Origin: Isoetes taiwanensis
Lineage: Eukaryota; Streptophyta; Lycopodiopsida; Isoetales; Isoetaceae
Direction of reading: 5' to 3'
Length of the DNA: 64,000 bases
Assembly (NCBI GenBank): GCA_021234155.1
Contig: JAJEKV010000503.1
Coordinates: 1 to 64,000, forward strand
The notes below the pieces were generated by a model that worked only from the letters and a program-made list of their open reading frames with translations, had not been told where the DNA came from and searched no databases. A program made the position numbers and the translations under genes. Each line of letters starts with the position of its first letter. Position 1 is the stretch's first letter. Shown piece after piece: positions 32,655 to 44,184 of this stretch.

Positions 32655-34325
32655 TGTGACGTCCCCTACTCGTATACGGTGCTCCCACCGTGTACAAACA
32701 GGAGTTCATCCCCCATACCAGCTCCAATAATCGATACGGGGCCCTCCACAAATCATTCGCGCGTGAATCCAGTCCCAAAGTGGGAAGAGTGAAGGGGTCA
32801 TTTTACCCCGTCTCCCTCAGGGCCTACCTAGCTGCGGAAGCGTAAACATACATGTCAGTATACAACATACACACATACCCACCTCGAAGGGTGGGGCATC
32901 AACATCTGCATAGACAACGATCAGCATCATACATAGGGGTCCTACCCAAGGCTCAGACTCGAAGGGATGACTGACGGCTTGGGTCCCCAGAGTTCATTGC
33001 AGACAGAATTCATGGCAATGGATTTGGCTGGCATAAGAACATGGCATTGGGTTGTCCACTCCATCCGCCCCTCCTGTGCACATTTTGCAGATTAGGCTGA
33101 AAAGTGTTGGGACCTGATTGTAGCCCGCCGGAGGCATAGCCGAAGGGGCTATTCCTGGGTTGCATCTCCCCAGTTCCGATGGGGCAGGTAGGGATCGCTC
33201 CCTCCAGAGGTCTACATGCTGACCCAAGGTGACTAGAGGGCCACTGCCCTTATTCGACTGAACCCACTGGAAAGTGTACACCACTTCACGGGTGTCGAGC
33301 CCATGTCTTACCCACACTCAGAGGTAAGCCATTAGACCTAGTCACAATAATCCCCGGTAGGCCTTACACACCAGAGGGATCGTTCAAGGGTCAGGACACG
33401 AACCTCCTTCTTAGCCAGTCTGGCCCCTTCACCCACAACCAGGTGTGGTTCTTGTACACAGGCCGAATCTATAGTGTGCTAGAGAGGCTAATCTAGGAGT
33501 ATCTACTACTAAGCTTTAGGTCTCTACCCCCCTTCCCAATACAAGGAGTTCATAGAGTTACATCATGCATATACATCACAGAGAACTAAAGAACAAGATC
33601 TAATCTATATCATAGAGTTAGGTTCTTTAGTTAGAGTCTGGTATCTAGAGATCTAGAGGGCTGCTATGGGCAATTTAATATGCTAAACCTACTAATTTAA
33701 TGACTAGAAGATGGTTTAGGCTATTAAATTAACGAAATACCTGATCCCTGAGTTCCTCCTCCTGACCTGAGCTCAACCATCCTGCTAAACTGCTTGAATC
33801 AAGGGAAACTAATGGGGCAATTCGCTCAGACAGAGTCTGGGAGGCGGTTTTGACCCCTGGGGCAGTCAAGACAGAGCTCTAAAACTCTAGAAACAAAAAA
33901 TGGGCAAGTTAGGGTTTCCCTCCTTAAATAGACAAGGGGGTTGGCTAGGGTTTCCAATTATCCCCTTTTGGCATGTGGGATAATTGGGAATGGGCCCACT
34001 TGCCTTTAATGGCTAGGTGGCAAAATGTGCCCACATGGAAAGGTGTGCACATTAATGAATATGCACATTGGTAAATGTGCACATTAATTGCACACTTCAG
34101 TATGGCCCACTTGGCATAAAGTGTCCACATGGGAAAATGTGCACCTAGATAAATGTGCACATGGTTAAATGTGCACATTAATAAATGCACATTCCTTGCA
34201 AGTTGCCCCCTAGGGGCTACCCGCCTGGCTACACGTTGGCGTACACGTCAGTCGGGGTGGCGTGGACGCGTGACGGGGCAGTACAGTATACGTCCTGGGA
34301 CCGTATACTGTGCTGGAACGTCACA
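32655..34325 (-). repeat. 5' LTR, 1,671 bp
   Basis: On the minus strand it starts TGTGACGTTCC (34,325) and ends GGGGACGTCACA (32,655), obeying the TG...CA rule with an inverted TGTGACGT. The primer site follows directly. Around 34,025-34,195 it holds repeats of AATGTGCACATT. No partner LTR is in the window. Confidence 0.8.
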
Positions 34326-34540
34326 CTATCAAAATTTTCCTAGATTCTTAAACATTTTTCGAAGATTCTCTTAGATTCCCCTAGATGCTTTTGGGATTCC
34401 CATAGATTCCTTAAGATTCTCTTGAGATTCCCTTGATTCCCAAAGATTATCCCAAAATTCCTCTAGATTTCCCAAGCTTCTATATAGATTCTCTTAGATT
34501 CCTTTAGATTCTATGAAGATTCCCCTAGATTATCCAAGGT
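34326..34540. repeat. Degenerate AGATTCCCTTAGATTC repeats
   Basis: About fifteen loose copies of a 14-16 bp phrase (AGATTCYYTTAGATTC) follow the LTR directly. Confidence 0.8.
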
Positions 34541-35220
34541 TGCACGGAATGATGTCAAACCACTACTCGTTAAAAAGCATTCGATGAGAGGAATCCAAAG
34601 GTGTGGGTCCCACTTTGATCCGAGATCTCGATCACAAGATAAAGTCGTTTGAATGCAACACAAAAGAAGGAACCTTCCATGAAAGCTTCATAATTAATGG
34701 GGTGCCACCTCATTACCATTTCATTAAATAAGTGTGACACCTCACCTCTTTAATATAAAAAACTTTAATTTAATAAAAAAATGAATGGCTAGGATTTCTC
34801 CTATCCCTTTTGATCTAACGGTTGAGATTGGTTACACCAAATTCACTTTGGAGGAAGCTTCCTTGCACCTTCCTAGTAAAAATCAAGGGCCATGATTTCT
34901 CCTCCCTTTTTTGATCTGATGGTCTAGAGATGTGTTGCATGCCCCCATGCATGGCCATGTATGTCCCATGCATGACCCATCCATAATCCAATGGCCCATG
35001 TCGCGCCACTTAACCAGTGCCCCAAATCCGATGGCAAAGAAGCATGTCACATATTTTTAGCACATTATATAAACCATGGGTGCATCGTTTCCCTGGGACA
35101 CATAGAATAATTTTATAAATATAATGATATCTATCCTGAATTGGCCATTCATTTTTGGACACCAATCATATTATGTTGGCTTGGCACTTGTTTAGTAATT
35201 ATAGTTATAATTAGCTAGTG
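34541..35220. other. Intergenic, no gene recognised
   Basis: AT-rich with CATGCATGG-like phrases (34,930-34,990). No convincing frame, tRNA or repeat family was seen. Confidence 0.5.
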
Positions 35221-35224
35221 TAAA

Positions 35225-35960
35225 TTGATTGTTGACTTCAATTGTTGACTTCAATTGTTGACTTACGCTTCACCAAACATGTTGGTCAATGAAAGTCAAA
35301 CATGTAACAAAGGTCATGTAAAGGCTCAAGCATGCCAAGGTGGCTCAAATATGCCACCTAGGCTCCAACATGCCAAGGTGGCTCAAACATGCCACCTAGG
35401 CTCCAACATGCCACGTAAGCTCCAACATGCCACCTATGTTTCACCACATGATTCACCAAATGCACCATTTGCATCACCAAACATGTTGGTCAATGAAAGT
35501 CAAGCATGTAACAAAGGTCATGTAAAGGCTCAAGCATGCCAAGGTGGCTCAAATATGCCACCTAGGCTCCAACATGCCAAGGTGGCTCAAACATGCCACG
35601 TAAGCTCCAACATGCCACCTATGATTCACCACATGATTCACCACATGATTCACCAAATGCACCACATGCTTCACCACATGCACCATTTGCATCACCAAAC
35701 ATGTTGGTCAATGAAAGTCAAACATGTAACAAAGGTCATGTAAAGGCTCAAGCATGCCAAGGTGGCTCAAATATGCCACCTAGGTTCGACATGCCAAGGT
35801 GGCACAAACATGCCACCTAGGCTCCAACATGCCACGAAGCTCCAACATGCCACCTATGATTCACCACATGATTCACCACATGGTTCACCAAATGCACCAC
35901 ATGATTCACCACATGCACCATTTGCATCACCAGATCTATCACGACATGTATCACCACATT
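35225..35960. repeat. Nested tandem repeats, ~210-bp unit with CATGCCACCTAGGCTCCAA sub-units
   Basis: CACCAAACATGTTGGTCAAT begins units at about 35,271, 35,477 and 35,693. Each contains AAGCATGCCAAGGTGGCTCA and several CATGCCACCTAGG phrases, then a run of CACCACATGATT words. A 15-bp triplet repeat TTGACTTCAATTG precedes it at 35,230-35,265. The open frames here follow the repeat period and are not considered genes. Confidence 0.9.
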
Positions 35961-36300
35961 GTCATGAATCTTTGAATACATCAATTTCTTCTGGAGATTT
36001 GAACTCCACCAGAGTGTTGCTCTGGTCAGCCAGAAAAGTCTATTGTATACAATAGTATACAACAATGTACATTAGAGTGTCAATGAAAGAATAGGTTACA
36101 AGAATAACCTCTTTGGTTACAATAATACAAACATGTGATTACAAGTAAAGATCTATTGATCCGTCAACCCCTCACTTCATTACTAGAGCAACTGTGCTTC
36201 ACAACATCAATCATCATTCTGCGCGTGTCCAACAGCTCGCCACTAGAAATTGGTACACCCTGCAACAAACATATCAGGCCTCACATTGGATGAGTAATAC
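35961..36300. other. Non-coding segment
   Basis: It contains a short TATTGTATACAATAGTATACAA phrase-type palindrome near 36,040-36,060 and otherwise nothing recognised. Confidence 0.4.
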
Positions 36301-37628
36301 CTTCAAATTTACGAACTCACCTTGCATTGGGATAGTATGTCCAAGTCTCGACATTCGCAGCCACAACTTTCTTTACAAAGACACATATAGCGGGGACCAC
36401 ATGACCAAAGAATCGATTGGGGGAACTTGTAATTTTCTTGTGGCGCAGCCTTTATGGTGCTTGGGAATTTTGTGTTTGTATCCTCAACAAAACTCATGAT
36501 GTGCTCGGAGCCCTTGTACATTTCTAGGTCTGTCAAAATGGTACACACCGGGCCGACATTTAACCGGGTCAACCTCCAAGACCTACAATGACATACACCG
36601 GCCCAAAGGTCGCCGCTAACATGCCGCGTAATGGTACATTTCAAATTGCAAGTTGAGGGTTCAACAGGTTTGTCCTTTGAAGCAAGCTCGCTCGACAAAT
36701 AATGTGTAAATGAGCGGATCCATGAAATGGAACCTCGTTCCATGTCATGCTTGATGCGTAATTGGTGCATACACCGCCAAAGTCCAAGGTCCGGTAAAAC
36801 AAGATGATTTAAGAAACAAATGTAAGACTTCAAACTGAAGTTGTTTATATTAAATTACTAACCTCATGAAGAAATGGACTATTCTCACTTTGAACCAATC
36901 CCTACTTTCTCCAATATTCTGATTGCCTCTTGATCAAGCACAAGAGGCTCCTCGCCGTCCTTCAAATTTACTTTAACTCACCTTGCATTGGGATAGTATG
37001 TCCAAGTCTCAGACATCGCAGAGCCACAACTTTCTTTACAAAGACACATATAGCAGGATCACATGACCAAGAATCGACCGAGTGGGGAACTTGTAATTTT
37101 CTTGTGGCGCAGCCTTTATGGTGCTTGGGAATTTTGTGTTTGCATCCTCAACAAAACTCATGAAAGCTCGGAGCCCTTTGTACATTTCTAGGTCATCAAA
37201 ATGGTACACACCTGGCCGACATTTAACCGGGTGACCTCCAAGACCTACAATGACATACACCGGCCCAAAGGTCGCCGATAACATGTCGCGCAGAATGGTA
37301 CATTCCGAAATTGCAAGTGAGGGTTCAACAGTTTGTCCTTTGAAGCAAGCTCGTTTGACAGTAATGTGTAAATGAGCGGATCCATGAAATGGAACCTCTG
37401 TTCCATGTCATGCTTGATGCGTAATTGGTGCATACACCGCCAAAGTCCAAGGTCCGGTAAAACAAGATGATTTAAGAAACAAATGTAAGACTTCAAATCT
37501 GAGTTGTTTATATTAAATTACTAACCTCATGAAGAAATGGACTATCCTGTCACTGAACCAATCCCTACTTTTCTCCAATATTCTGATTGCCTCTTGATCA
37601 AGCACAAGAGGCTCCTGCTGTCCTTTAA
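36301..37628 (-). repeat. Two tandem ~660-bp copies of an unrecognised coding-like segment
   Basis: Copy A (about 36,301-36,957) and copy B (about 36,958-37,628) share ACCTTGCATTGGGATAGTAT at their start and end in CTCTTGATCAAGCACAAGAG. On the minus strand both keep stretches such as FVEDANTKFPSTIKAAPQEN and YICFLNHLVLPDLGLWRCMH, with frameshifts at different places in the two copies. The conserved frames suggest a duplicated exon or gene remnant; I do not recognise the protein. The segment abuts the gypsy element, whose other flank (49.2-53.2 kb) is also minus-strand coding, so both could be one older unit split by the insertion. Confidence 0.8.
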
Positions 37629-37668
37629 ACACTTCAAGTGGCAAGTGTTATGGTCGGATGTGCGCTCT

Positions 37669-38255
37669 TGTTTGGGGTCTGGGTTCGGGAACTCCTGCAA
37701 GACAGCCCTTCTGTGGAGGACCCTTGATCTAACAGAGAGGGGGGGACTATGTCACGCGGGATTTGCAAGAAAAGAACAAGAAAGAGAGAACAGAACAAAA
37801 AGAGAACAATGAGATCACAATGATGAAAACAACTTCCTTGACGTCAATGAAGATACATGAGCTCTCGCAATCGAGAGAAACTGATGTGAGACAAGACTCA
37901 AAACTCAACTAAAACTCATATGCTAGCTCTACTCATATATATAGTACAATGGCCTTTGGCCCAATATAGACACTCGACCGATCTGGGTGCCGACTCTCGA
38001 AAGGAGGCCTGATTTGCAGGAATGCTGGCGGTGCCTCTTGAAGTGCCTGGAATCACGCTGACGCTGACGCGGGCGGTGACGGGCCATCACTTGTCTGAGC
38101 GCCGCCTCTTGGTAGTAGACGCGGGCTTTGACTGCGTGGTCTGCCTGGTCTTCTGTTGGGCCTTTGACGACTGACCCGTGCCTAGTTGTGGATCCTTGAC
38201 TTGACTTGGTCCGCTAGGTGATGAATAGTCCCTGCACAGAGGCATGGGACTAACA
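37669..38255 (-). repeat. 3' LTR of the gypsy element
   Basis: It starts TGTTTGGGGTC and ends GGACTAACA on the plus strand, and matches 48,605-49,197 with scattered substitutions and small indels (for example the G-run at 37,738-37,746). Confidence 0.95.
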
Positions 38256-38268
38256 CTCCCCCCACCAA
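38256..38268 (-). promoter_or_regulatory. Polypurine tract
   Basis: GGTGGGGGGAG on the minus strand directly precedes the 3' LTR start TGTTAGTCCC. Confidence 0.88.
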
Positions 38269-38269
38269 A

Positions 38270-41200
38270 CGACACTCAGGGAGAAGAAATGGAGGAAGTG
38301 TTTCCGAGGGCGGGAATCCAGGAGTTTGGAAGTGTTCCTCACGGGAATGAGGACGGGCGCCATTATGGTAAGTGCCAATGAGGTCCTGGCGTGTTTGAAG
38401 AGCGTCAGGAGTGTTGAGCCCAAGGGCCGGATCTGCATCAATGAGGAATTGAGAGCACACCATGTCTTCTAAGGCAGCATGGGCTTCTGAAGGAACGAAC
38501 TGGCACTCCATCAGAAGACAGGTCTAAAGACCGAAGGCACTGACGCTGGCATTCGGGTTGCAATAAAAGATGGGACGCTGCCGATTTAAGGAGCTGACCA
38601 GGATGCATTTGAGAGCAGCACAGAAACCAGCTTGACAGTGAACTGAAGGGTCTGGGGAGGTGGCGGCATTCTGCAAGAAGGTATCAAGGCCATGAATAGC
38701 ATCAGCGGGCCGTTGCCAACCACGCTCATTAGCAATATAGATCCAATTGATAGTGTGATCCAAGGTGGCACCATCTTCCCACTCAGAGCGTCTGACAAAA
38801 CGAGGATCCCACCTCAGATCCGTCGAGATCTAGGGAGGAGTCCACCCAGCGTGGCCATCCATGACCTTGGTCCAAAAGGGAAGACGCCAGTCGGAGGTGA
38901 GAAACCGGGGGCGTGGAGGGACACCCAGTGAAGCATATGGAGAGGGAGCCATGCCCGTGGACGTGGGTTGCTGAGCCTGCTCCCTGAATTCACGTACAAG
39001 GTCGGGATCAAGAGCTTGGCACCACCGATCCCACTCAGAAGTAGAGAGCTGTGTATAAACAGGAGGACTATCCCATCCCGTGGGTATGGTCTTGCTATCC
39101 AGAAGGGCACGCAATTGATTGTAGCCGGCCAAATGCTGCATATAAACTTGGGCAAACGGAAGATCCTCCGGATGTCCAAGATTCTTTTTCACCTGTTCCA
39201 GCGTTTCAGCTTGCCAGAGAGGTAAATGCTGAGCAAGCTCAGGCATGTACTCCTGATGAAGAGCGTGTGTCCGATGTAACGTTCCTAACCGACATGCCCT
39301 TAACCAACTGGGCAAAACCGTCTAGACGTTTATGAGTAGTCGCTTCTACCCATTTATGCCGGTGTCTCGGGAACGCCTCACAGGCACATTCAAGGTTCGA
39401 ATACTCGAGCGGTCTACCATGGGCCCGTTACAGTCTCTCCCACTAGAACTATGCTCGTCCTCGAGCATCCAAGGCTATACCATGTCTATGTCATACCATG
39501 TCACAATGATTACCAAGTCTTTGCAAATTACCCATGCATATAGGCACCCATGGAGACTCGAACTCGAGACCTGCTCTGATACCAACTGTAACGTTCCTAA
39601 CCGACATGCCCTTAACCAACTGGGCAAAACCGTCTAGACGTTTATGAGTAGTCGCTTCTACCCATTTATGCCGGTGTCTCGGGAACGCCTCACAGGCACA
39701 TTCAAGGTTCGAATACTCGAGCGGTCTACCATGGGCCCGTTACATCCGATCATGATTGGACAGATATGGGTTGTTGTCCAAGAGCAACCATTGAACCTGT
39801 GAGTCACCCTGAAAGTTCTGATGTGGCCCATCACGAAATTTGTCCTGTGTGTCAGCCAGATAGAAGTCATGAAGGATGTACGCCATCGGCTGAACAACTC
39901 TGAAGGTGATCAATTCCGGATCTTCACAGTGAATGAGGTCGAAGACTAAAAGAGTGCAGAGTAAGCCTTTGTCTTCAACGGAGAGGTCTGGCCAGATCCG
40001 AAGAAAATCCTCAGTGCGCAGGTGGACATCAACTGGACCATCAGCCGCATGCCACTTCAGAAGAAATAGGTAGCGGCGGGCAACCATATAATCAAGATAA
40101 CTGGAAGGAATAGGGAAGTCAACTGAGATGTTGAGGGCGATTTGAATGTAGCCTTCTTGTTTGATTTGGGCCTCATCAGCAGACTGAACGGCTTGCTGTA
40201 GCTGATTTTCAAGATCGCGGATCCGGTTTTTCTTTTCTAACAGAAGGCGTGACTGATCACGGACCCGTTTCTGAGGAAGCGTGACATGTGAAGAGGATTG
40301 CCCAGGAGTATTGAGTCGAAGCGTGGCAATCTCGGCGTCATCTATAATTTTCTGTTTCTTAGCCTCCGTAGTCGATCTTGAGAGGCGTGGAGCCGAGAGG
40401 TCGGGCCGCGTGGAAAGCTGAGCTTCTAAAGAGGCTATTTGAGCGTCACGCTCTGTAAGGGCATGGGCTTGAGTGGTGTAGTTCTGAGAAAGCTCAGTAT
40501 ACAGCGTGGTGAGCTTAGCAATGTCTTTATCCTTGTCAAGCAAGAGAGTCTCTCTTGCCTTGACCTGCTCCAACAATTCCTGTATGGTGGTTTGCAATTG
40601 AGCCCGGCCGATCGCCAGCGTGATCGCTCGATCTTGGGCCGTCTTTAGATCCTCACGGGCCTATAAAAGAGCCACGTGCTTGTCTTGAAGTGAGTCCTCC
40701 AGAGTGCGAACTTGCGTGGTAGCAGCTTGAAGGTCTCGGTGAACCGCATCTGAGTCCTCCAGGGACGCTTGAACACCATTCATGAGAGCGTCCTGTGATT
40801 CTTGTAACTTCAGGGCTGCTGCTTGAACATCCTGCTGGTATTGATACAGAAGCTGGCGAGGATGTGGAGGTGCAGGGCCTTGTTGCTGCCTTGGCTGAGA
40901 TGTTTGAGAGATATGACGGGAAATGGAGGGCATGGATTCAGTGGAGGAAGAGGAGACAGTGACATGCGTGGTGTTATGTTGGACATGACCAGAAGAAGAA
41001 GGGCGCGAAATGCCAGCCTGTTGATTTTGAGGAAGTGAATGAAGAGACTGTTGAGTGGAGGCATGAGAAACAGAAGGTGAGGGAGGAAGGTAACGACGGA
41101 TGATGGCTTGAAGATGGCCACCCACTGAGGCTTCAAAGATAGAGGGGGGGTAGCCCGAATGCGGTCGACCTCATGAAGGAGGCGGTAGAACAACAGTTGT

Positions 41201-41739
41201 GGCCAATCAATATGGTGGTTGGAGCGGATGGATGTGATTACCATATTATACAATGGCTTATTGATATGGGTGTTCTTGATAGAATACCCAAGTAATTTGC
41301 GCCACAAAAACTTGACAAAAGTGTCATGGGACTTTGCAATATTGGTGAGGCGATGCATGTTTGCTTGATAAGAAGGAGCACCGAACTGAATGACATCTAT
41401 GTCCTGTAAGGCAGCCCAAGATAAAGAAGGTGTTTGCAAAGGAATACGGAATACCTCAGAAATCAGGGGCTGAGTAAGCAAGATAATGGTGCCATCGACC
41501 ACAGTAGCATATCCTTCCGGGCTGTTGACGATGTGAGCGATGAACTGTTTCAATTGCTCTGGATTTGGTGTAGGGAGGTCCATCTGTGAGAATTCGTAAA
41601 GCTTCTGGCGTTTCGCAACTTCACAACTCGGGCCAACGAGGGCGTCACGAAAGGTGGGCGTCAGGAAAGACACAGACTCGAAAAGAGCCGGATCCCTTGG
41701 AGCAGTAGCTTGAAATGTGGAAAATTTAGGTGCAGCCAT
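38270..41739 (-). pseudogene. Long extra ORF of the gypsy element (behind pol), coiled coil
   Basis: From ATG at 41,739 (MAAPKFSTFQ) the protein begins with a globular region like the putative plant transposon protein domain of Athila-type ORFs (VVDGTIILLTQPLISEVFRI). It shifts frame near 41,140, passes a Ser/Gln/Pro-rich stretch, and forms a long coiled coil (LLEQVKARETLLLDKDKDI, LEAQLSTR). After the nested TRIM (39,275-39,744) the same frame resumes and runs almost to the polypurine tract, with stops near 40,661, 38,830 and 38,524. When intact it would have been about 1,100 residues. A sense-orientation extra ORF between integrase and the 3' LTR is known in Tat/Athila-like elements (often env-like there); here I see no membrane segment. 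Function unknown. Confidence 0.75.
39275..39744 (-). mobile_element. TRIM, 470 bp, nested in the gypsy extra ORF
   Basis: Two 158-bp LTRs (39,275-39,432 and 39,587-39,744) start TGTAACGTTCC and end GCCCGTTACA, and by eye are identical. Between them lie a minus-strand primer site TGGTATCAGAGC (39,573-39,584) and a purine tract AGTGGGAGAGAC. TCCGA flanks both sides (39,270-39,274 and 39,745-39,749) as a perfect 5-bp target duplication. Removing the element and one TCCGA leaves the host frame open (SNHDR continuing to THALHQEY), which confirms the boundaries. There is no coding capacity. Identical LTRs mean recent insertion. Confidence 0.96.
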
Positions 41740-42230
41740 GGCGAAGAGCGTCGGAAGGGAACTGGAAGAATTGGGTTGCAAAGGCGGAGGGCGGAAGATG
41801 AAAACGCAGAGAGGCGAAAAGGTGTTAGGGCGCACAAGTGTTGGCGAAGGGGCGTGATGAGGATGAACAGGCAACCGTTGATGATGCCAGGTGGCGACAG
41901 ATGCGAAGGAGGCGGTTGAGAGGCAAAATTTTGGCTAAGTCCCCAAACGGTAAAGGGAGAAGCAGTGAACGGTGGCGATGAGACGTAAGGGAATGATCTG
42001 ATGTGACAGTTGGCAAAAGGACACCTATTAATGTTCGACGGGCGTGAAAAGAAGGAATGACATTTAATGCTGGCAACTCGAAGTGGGATATCGTTAAAAC
42101 GAAGGTGTCAGAAGGTGCCATCGCTAGATATGCGGCGGGAGAAAAGATTCTGGAATTAGAAAGAGGTTTGCATTGCGAACACGTTGGCGAATTTTCTGAT
42201 TGGTCCACGTCGACAGGGAGGTCCTCGGTT
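41740..42230. other. Spacer between the extra ORF and the antisense ORF
   Basis: About 490 bp with no conserved coding on the minus strand. It probably carries leader or promoter sequence for one or both flanking ORFs. Confidence 0.4.
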
Positions 42231-42240
42231 GGCTATATAA
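42231..42240 (+). promoter_or_regulatory. TATA box for the antisense ORF
   Basis: GGCTATATAAGAG on the plus strand lies about 35 bases before an ATG in a good context (CCCGATGGCG, 42,271), inside a minus-strand retroelement. Confidence 0.6.
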
Positions 42241-42270
42241 GAGAAACAGTGGTTGAAGCTGAGACACCCG

Positions 42271-42537
42271 ATGGCGCTCAGTAAGTCTGCTGCTGGACTT
42301 CACGACAAGTGCACTATGCCGTCTAACTGCCTGGAGTGGATAACTTGTAAAATGGACTGCCTGGACCTCTGGCGGTGCCACAATCGTGGCATTGCCATGG
42401 ATGGGTGGTGTGCAGGGATGGCTGAGCATCCCGATCCTCTTACCAACGGGATGGAGGTGGTGATTCACCTGCGCTGGGATCCAGAGCAGAACTACTACCA
42501 CATCCTGCGCATCACCTCTGCTCCAAACCCGGAGTAG
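42271..42537 (+). CDS. Antisense 88-aa Cys/Trp-rich ORF within the gypsy element
   Basis: An intact plus-strand ORF opposite to gag-pol, in the interval between integrase and the extra ORF, behind a TATA box. It starts MALSKSAAGLHDKC and contains CLEWITCKMDCLDLWRC, giving a compact cysteine/tryptophan-rich segment, then HLRWDPEQNYYHILRI near the end. No family is recognised. Antisense ORFs in the same position occur in some Tat-lineage elements. The surrounding pol is broken many times, yet this frame is open. The opposite strand is also open here, so coding status is not certain. Confidence 0.5.
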   Translation: MALSKSAAGLHDKCTMPSNCLEWITCKMDCLDLWRCHNRGIAMDGWCAGMAEHPDPLTNGMEVVIHLRWDPEQNYYHILRITSAPNPE

Positions 42538-42675
42538 AGGGTTTTTCTCCTTAGGATTTAGTAGATAGGGCTCTCATCCCGTTTTTGTAAATAGGGCTCT
42601 GCCCATAGCGGAAATAGATGGGCTCTACTCACATTTTATAAAAATTCCACCTATATAATATAAATATGCCGCTTG

Positions 42676-44184
42676 TTAGTCACTATCTGTTGTGTCTGTG
42701 TCTGGAACAGCATCTGGTGGATGATTGTCACTTTCTGTTGTATGAAATTGTTTGAGGCGAAAGCCATTAACCAGAGTAGGTAAGGGAGTGCCATCTAATT
42801 CGGCCAGCTTGAAAACGCTGGGTTGTACCACTTGAACAATTTGATAAGGACCAAGCCATCTGAACTTTAACTTGCCCGGAAAATTTTTGTAACGAGAATC
42901 ATAAAGAAGAACTAAATCTCTTTCTTTGAATGTTTTTGTCTTAAGTCGTTTGTCATGCAAAGATTTTTGCAACTGTTGTCCATGAAGAACACGAATGTAA
43001 GCATCACGCCTAAGTTCATCCAACTGTTCCAAGTGATAAACCCTTTTCTTGAGTGCAGCAGGTGGATTATGGGCTGTAGCAAGTTGAAAACGGAGAGTTG
43101 CAAGAATATATTCAAATGGCATGAGAGCTTCTTGACCATAAACCAATTTGAAGGGAGTGTGGCCAGTAGCAATTTTAAAACTCGTGTTGTAAGCCCAAAG
43201 AACAGTAGGAAGCTTGTTTTGCCAGTCAGTGCGAGAAGCGTCACAAATTTTCTTGAGAATTATGACCAGAGTTTTGTTGGTGCTTTCAGCCAAACCGTTC
43301 CCTTGAGGATAGTAAGGTGTGCTCTTGTGATGATGGATCAGCAGATAATCCATCAGCTCCTTGATAGTATGATTGACAAAATGGACACCTCGATCACTGA
43401 CCAGCTCCGTGGGGCAGCCAAAACGCGTGATGATTTGCTGATAGATGACCTTGGCTGTGCTTGCCGCAGTGTTGTCTGGAAGTGCGCAAGCTTCCGCCCA
43501 TTTGGTAGCGTAGTCAGTGAGAACCAGAATGTAGCGGGCACGGGTGTGCCGCGCAGGAGGATCAATGGGTCCCACAAAATCCATTCCCCATTTGCTGAAA
43601 GGAAGTGGCGTGGCGACCGGCGTCAATGGAAGAGCGTCACGGGCCGTGGGCCTTCCCACACGCTGACATGCATCACACGTGCGGGCGTGGGCGTGAGCGT
43701 CTTTGAAAAGCGTGGGCCAAAAATAACCTGCAAGAAGGATTTTGCGTGCCGTGGTGTCACCATGAAAATGACCACCACCGAGCCCTTTATGGGCTTCGCG
43801 GACAATATCTGGGACCTCATGAGGAAGAACACAACGTCGAAGGATGGTATCCTTGCCCCTTTTGTAAAGATGGCCTGCAACCATGGTGTAGTCACGGACC
43901 TCGCGGAGAAATTGATGTTGACGGGATTTAAGCTTTTCTGGAGAGAGCGTGGCGTCGTTCTGGTGGAAGAGCGCCTGTGAGGAGATACTGCTGAAAGTTG
44001 TGGAACCAATGTGGCGTGGCCGTGACCAGAAAGAGTTGAGCGTCAGGAAATGCGTCTGAGACTCCCGTGGAGGGATCATCTGTGTGGATGCGTGAAAGAT
44101 AATCCGGTACGACATGAGATTTGCCTGCCTTGTGAACAATTTCAAAAGGTGCGAATTCTTGCAGAAGGAGGACCCAACGAGCAA
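42676..44184 (-). pseudogene. Integrase region of the gypsy polyprotein
   Basis: Integrase starts with an H2C2 zinc-binding segment (HKGLGGGHFHGDTTARKI...CDACQRVGR, about 43.66-43.79 kb). The catalytic core is recognisable from DFVGPID, LVSDRGVHF and NGLAESTNKT, the D, D and E positions being present. A C-terminal GPYQIV/FKLAELDG module (about 42.8 kb) and an acidic tail end at 42,676. There is no chromodomain. It enters from the RNase H frame by a frameshift near 43,980. Its job is insertion of the element's cDNA. Confidence 0.93.

Larger units (their letters stand above)
28247..34325 (-). mobile_element. LTR retrotransposon carrying an H3-like ORF and gag; 3' part missing
   Basis: Minus-strand order is 5' LTR (32,655-34,325), primer site (32,642-32,653), leader with a hairpin pair, H3-like ORF (32,008-30,752), second hairpin pair, gag (30,027-28,247). 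No pol genes and no second LTR were seen, so the 3' boundary is only the end of gag. Having an extra ORF before gag is unusual for plant LTR elements. Confidence 0.75.

Noticed and set aside
35255-35743. 162-aa ORF with repeated Cys/His-like peptides
   Set aside because: The peptide repeat simply mirrors the DNA tandem repeat, and the frame changes between units.
35271-35940. CRISPR-like pattern of repeats and spacers
   Set aside because: Units are contiguous and related throughout, with no unique spacers; the context is a eukaryotic genome.
36309-37496. Ulp1-type protease of a transposon
   Set aside because: Position near transposons and pieces such as AAPQEN were suggestive, but the His-Asp-Gln-Cys order of Ulp1 could not be traced in either copy.
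39560-39590. tRNA gene near the TGGTATCAGAGC site
   Set aside because: The match is only the primer-site complement; no cloverleaf surrounds it.
42955-43980. 341-aa plus-strand ORF opposite integrase
   Set aside because: It is the antisense shadow of the well-supported integrase frame, with no start context or motif.
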